This document shows positions 62,714-64,000 of a stretch of DNA of 64,000 nt, one piece after another. The translations under genes were made by a program, and so were the position numbers. The notes under the pieces are model-generated. The model made no database searches. It was given only the letters and a program-made list of their open reading frames with translations, and was not told the DNA's origin. This stretch comes from Chaetoceros tenuissimus (taxonomy: Eukaryota > Bacillariophyta > Thalassiosirophyceae > Chaetocerotales > Chaetocerotaceae): positions 250,501-314,500 of the forward strand of contig BLLK01000052.1 of assembly GCA_021927905.1 (NCBI GenBank). The letters are read 5' to 3'. The first letter of the stretch is position 1; the number at the start of each line of letters is the position of its first letter.

Positions 62714-63388
62714 ATGCAAAGAAGTGTAAAGCCAGATAAATCAACCATGAGTGAACAAGACCGTTTAATGTCAGGAATAGCAGCAGATGTCGATTTGCAA
62801 AGAGTAGGATCGGCCTTATTATCCAAGATTCTCAAAACACGTCTTCAACGTAAAGCTAGATCGATCATTACATCTTGTTTGGAATTTCTCTTGACAGATT
62901 TATCCATTGTGTATACAGCAGTGGGATATGAAGTACATAATGGGTTCACAAAATATCTCATGTTATTCAGTGTCGGTATGGCAGCCGTGTATGTAGTGAC
63001 ACTTGCGTTATTTCTATACATTCATGCTAGATGCTATGCTCCAAAGAAGGAAACTGCTCCGGATGCAGATGTGGAAGAAGCCTATGCAAAATCGAATACG
63101 GCACCGCCTTTTGTTGATGGTCTCATTGAACTCAAATATCCATTTAAATTCCGAGGTAAAGGTGTACTGTGGATGCTTCCGTACTTTGCATGGGCTGCAG
63201 GTGTATTTGTGGTATTGCTCATTGGGCTCTCTCTTTTACTTGTCAAAGATGAAGTTTCGAAGACGACAATGTCTGGTTTGGGAGCAGGGGCTTTACTCAT
63301 GTATCAGATCACCAGTGACTTTTCCGAGTATTGGGTATTGGCTCACAATCAACATGAAATTCAAGATGATCCTAGTCATATTGCATAG
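62714..63388 (+). CDS. Four-helix membrane protein, family unknown
   Basis: A 224-residue single-exon protein from the ATG at 62714; a second in-frame ATG at residue 12 is possible. Helices lie at about 58-75 (CLEFLLTDLSIVYTAVG), 81-104 (YLMLFSVGMAAVYVVTLALFLY), 153-178 (WMLPYFAWAAGVFVVLLIGL) and a weaker one at about 188-205 (SGLGAGALLMYQ). The first 50 residues are hydrophilic and basic. No family motif is recognised. It is outside the repeat units and divergent from the CDPK. Confidence 0.6.
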   Translation: MQRSVKPDKSTMSEQDRLMSGIAADVDLQRVGSALLSKILKTRLQRKARSIITSCLEFLLTDLSIVYTAVGYEVHNGFTKYLMLFSVGMAAVYVVTLALFLYIHARCYAPKKETAPDADVEEAYAKSNTAPPFVDGLIELKYPFKFRGKGVLWMLPYFAWAAGVFVVLLIGLSLLLVKDEVSKTTMSGLGAGALLMYQITSDFSEYWVLAHNQHEIQDDPSHIA

Positions 63389-63741
63389 TTTGACAACACA
63401 AACACAATCTTTCAAATAGTCGCTATTGATTGCAAATAATTTACAAACCAGAACTTTAAAGCTCGCTGATTTTTGTTGTTTTAAAAAAGAAACTATGAAT
63501 TGAAAATGCATTTCATAGGATTGTAGACGATGTAAATGCAAAAGTAACGTACACTTTTAGAGCTTAGCTAGCTACTAATATCACATCCCCAATATGATTC
63601 CCCGAGTAGACTTGCTTAGCTTTCGAATCCACCACTTTAATCAACGGCTATCCCCAACAGATTCAGCTACTATCCCCAATTATAATAGTTGTAATGCAGT
63701 ACTTCTTTCCTTTGTTTTCTCAAAAATGATTTGTCTTGGAG
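63389..63741. other. Intergenic between convergent genes
   Basis: About 350 bases; nothing recognised apart from two CTATCCCCAA blocks near 63647 and 63670. Confidence 0.4.
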
Positions 63742-63917
63742 CTACAGTCTAATAGATAATAACTCCCCAAGTTGTTTTAGAGCCAAGGCAATCTTGTACT
63801 TCCATAGCATCACATATCGTCCCTCTTCGAACATTTGTTGCTCTTTTAATTTATCGGCTCTAACTTTGATATCCATGAGTTTGATTGAAAAAAGACACTC
63901 GACTAGCTCTGATCTTT
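63742..63917 (-). CDS. Probable last exon of an unknown gene, 5' part beyond window
   Basis: On the minus strand, after a good acceptor (CATTGACTAG at 63918), an open segment reads LVECLFSIKLMDIKVRADKL, continues through EGRYVMLWKYKIALALKQLG, and ends at a TAG (63744-63742). The amphipathic, non-repetitive composition looks coding, and the opposite strand is less convincing. No family is recognised. Confidence 0.4.
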
Positions 63918-64000
63918 CTAGTCAATGCGAAAGATTAAACAAATGTATTTTTTAAAATTGCATATTATCTATAATTCATTGATAGTTTGCTCTCACCTTA

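Noticed and set aside
1-64000. Retroviral, LTR or other virus-derived elements
   Set aside because: No reverse transcriptase, integrase, capsid or long terminal direct repeats were recognised; the only mobile element supported is a DNA transposon and possibly a small element at 53.6-54.2 kb.
1-64000. tRNA or rRNA genes
   Set aside because: No convincing internal promoter boxes or cloverleaf-like segments were found by eye; a covariance search could not be run.

Overview
The window is nuclear DNA of a eukaryotic alga, most likely a diatom or close stramenopile relative. The coding style is AT-rich, with short GT-AG introns of about 60-100 bp and compact intergenic gaps. The first gene has a signal peptide ending in A|F, the hallmark of plastid import through a complex plastid. 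Later genes include a plant/protist calcium-dependent protein kinase (CDPK), a seven-helix receptor whose tail carries a GGFFYxEPN motif, and many RING-H2 proteins. This assignment is inference; no rRNA or organelle marker is present.

Region 1 (1-20.0 kb) is ordinary single-copy gene space: a PPR protein, a theta-type GST, a small RING-H2 protein, a BCNT/SWC5 chromatin-remodeller subunit, two tandem TPR paralogues, a type II NADH dehydrogenase, a 2OG-Fe(II) prolyl-4-hydroxylase-like protein, a five-exon secreted Cys-rich EGF/ShK-like protein, a membrane-anchored multicopper oxidase with two introns, and RMI1.

Region 2 (20.2-25.8 kb) holds a DNA transposon bounded by recognisable terminal inverted repeats (20231 and 24010) with a broken DDE-type transposase, followed by an unassigned nuclear-type protein.

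Region 3 (25.9-33.4 kb) is a tandem family of three predicted type II membrane proteins with an FG-GAP-like beta-propeller outside the membrane. The first carries a TIR domain with the conserved Glu on the cytoplasmic side; the other two have acidic Ser-rich tails instead. A head-to-head interstitial telomeric repeat lies between copies two and three.

Region 4 (33.7-44.3 kb) contains a small type I membrane protein, three genes built from Lin-12/Notch repeats (LNR) with a transmembrane helix, and a 7TM receptor. One of the LNR genes is an LNR-TM-RING fusion.

Region 5 (44.5-62.4 kb) is a heavily rearranged block of four copies of a unit: small TM protein, RING relic, TM-RING gene, and CDPK on the opposite strand. 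The copies are arranged direct, inverted, direct, direct. They form two successive inverted repeats, a 3.1-kb direct repeat and a 402-bp tandem array of damaged kinase exon fragments. Only the last CDPK (60672-62398) is whole. A four-helix membrane protein and the last exon of an unknown gene close the window.

Many genes of regions 3-5 share an upstream box (core TTCTCAT, usually AGGGTTCTCATT) about 145-185 bases before the ATG, sometimes preceded by AACCGTCAC. The propeller, LNR, 7TM, TM-RING and CDPK genes therefore look like a co-regulated, fast-evolving set of surface-receptor and signalling genes. That functional link is inference.
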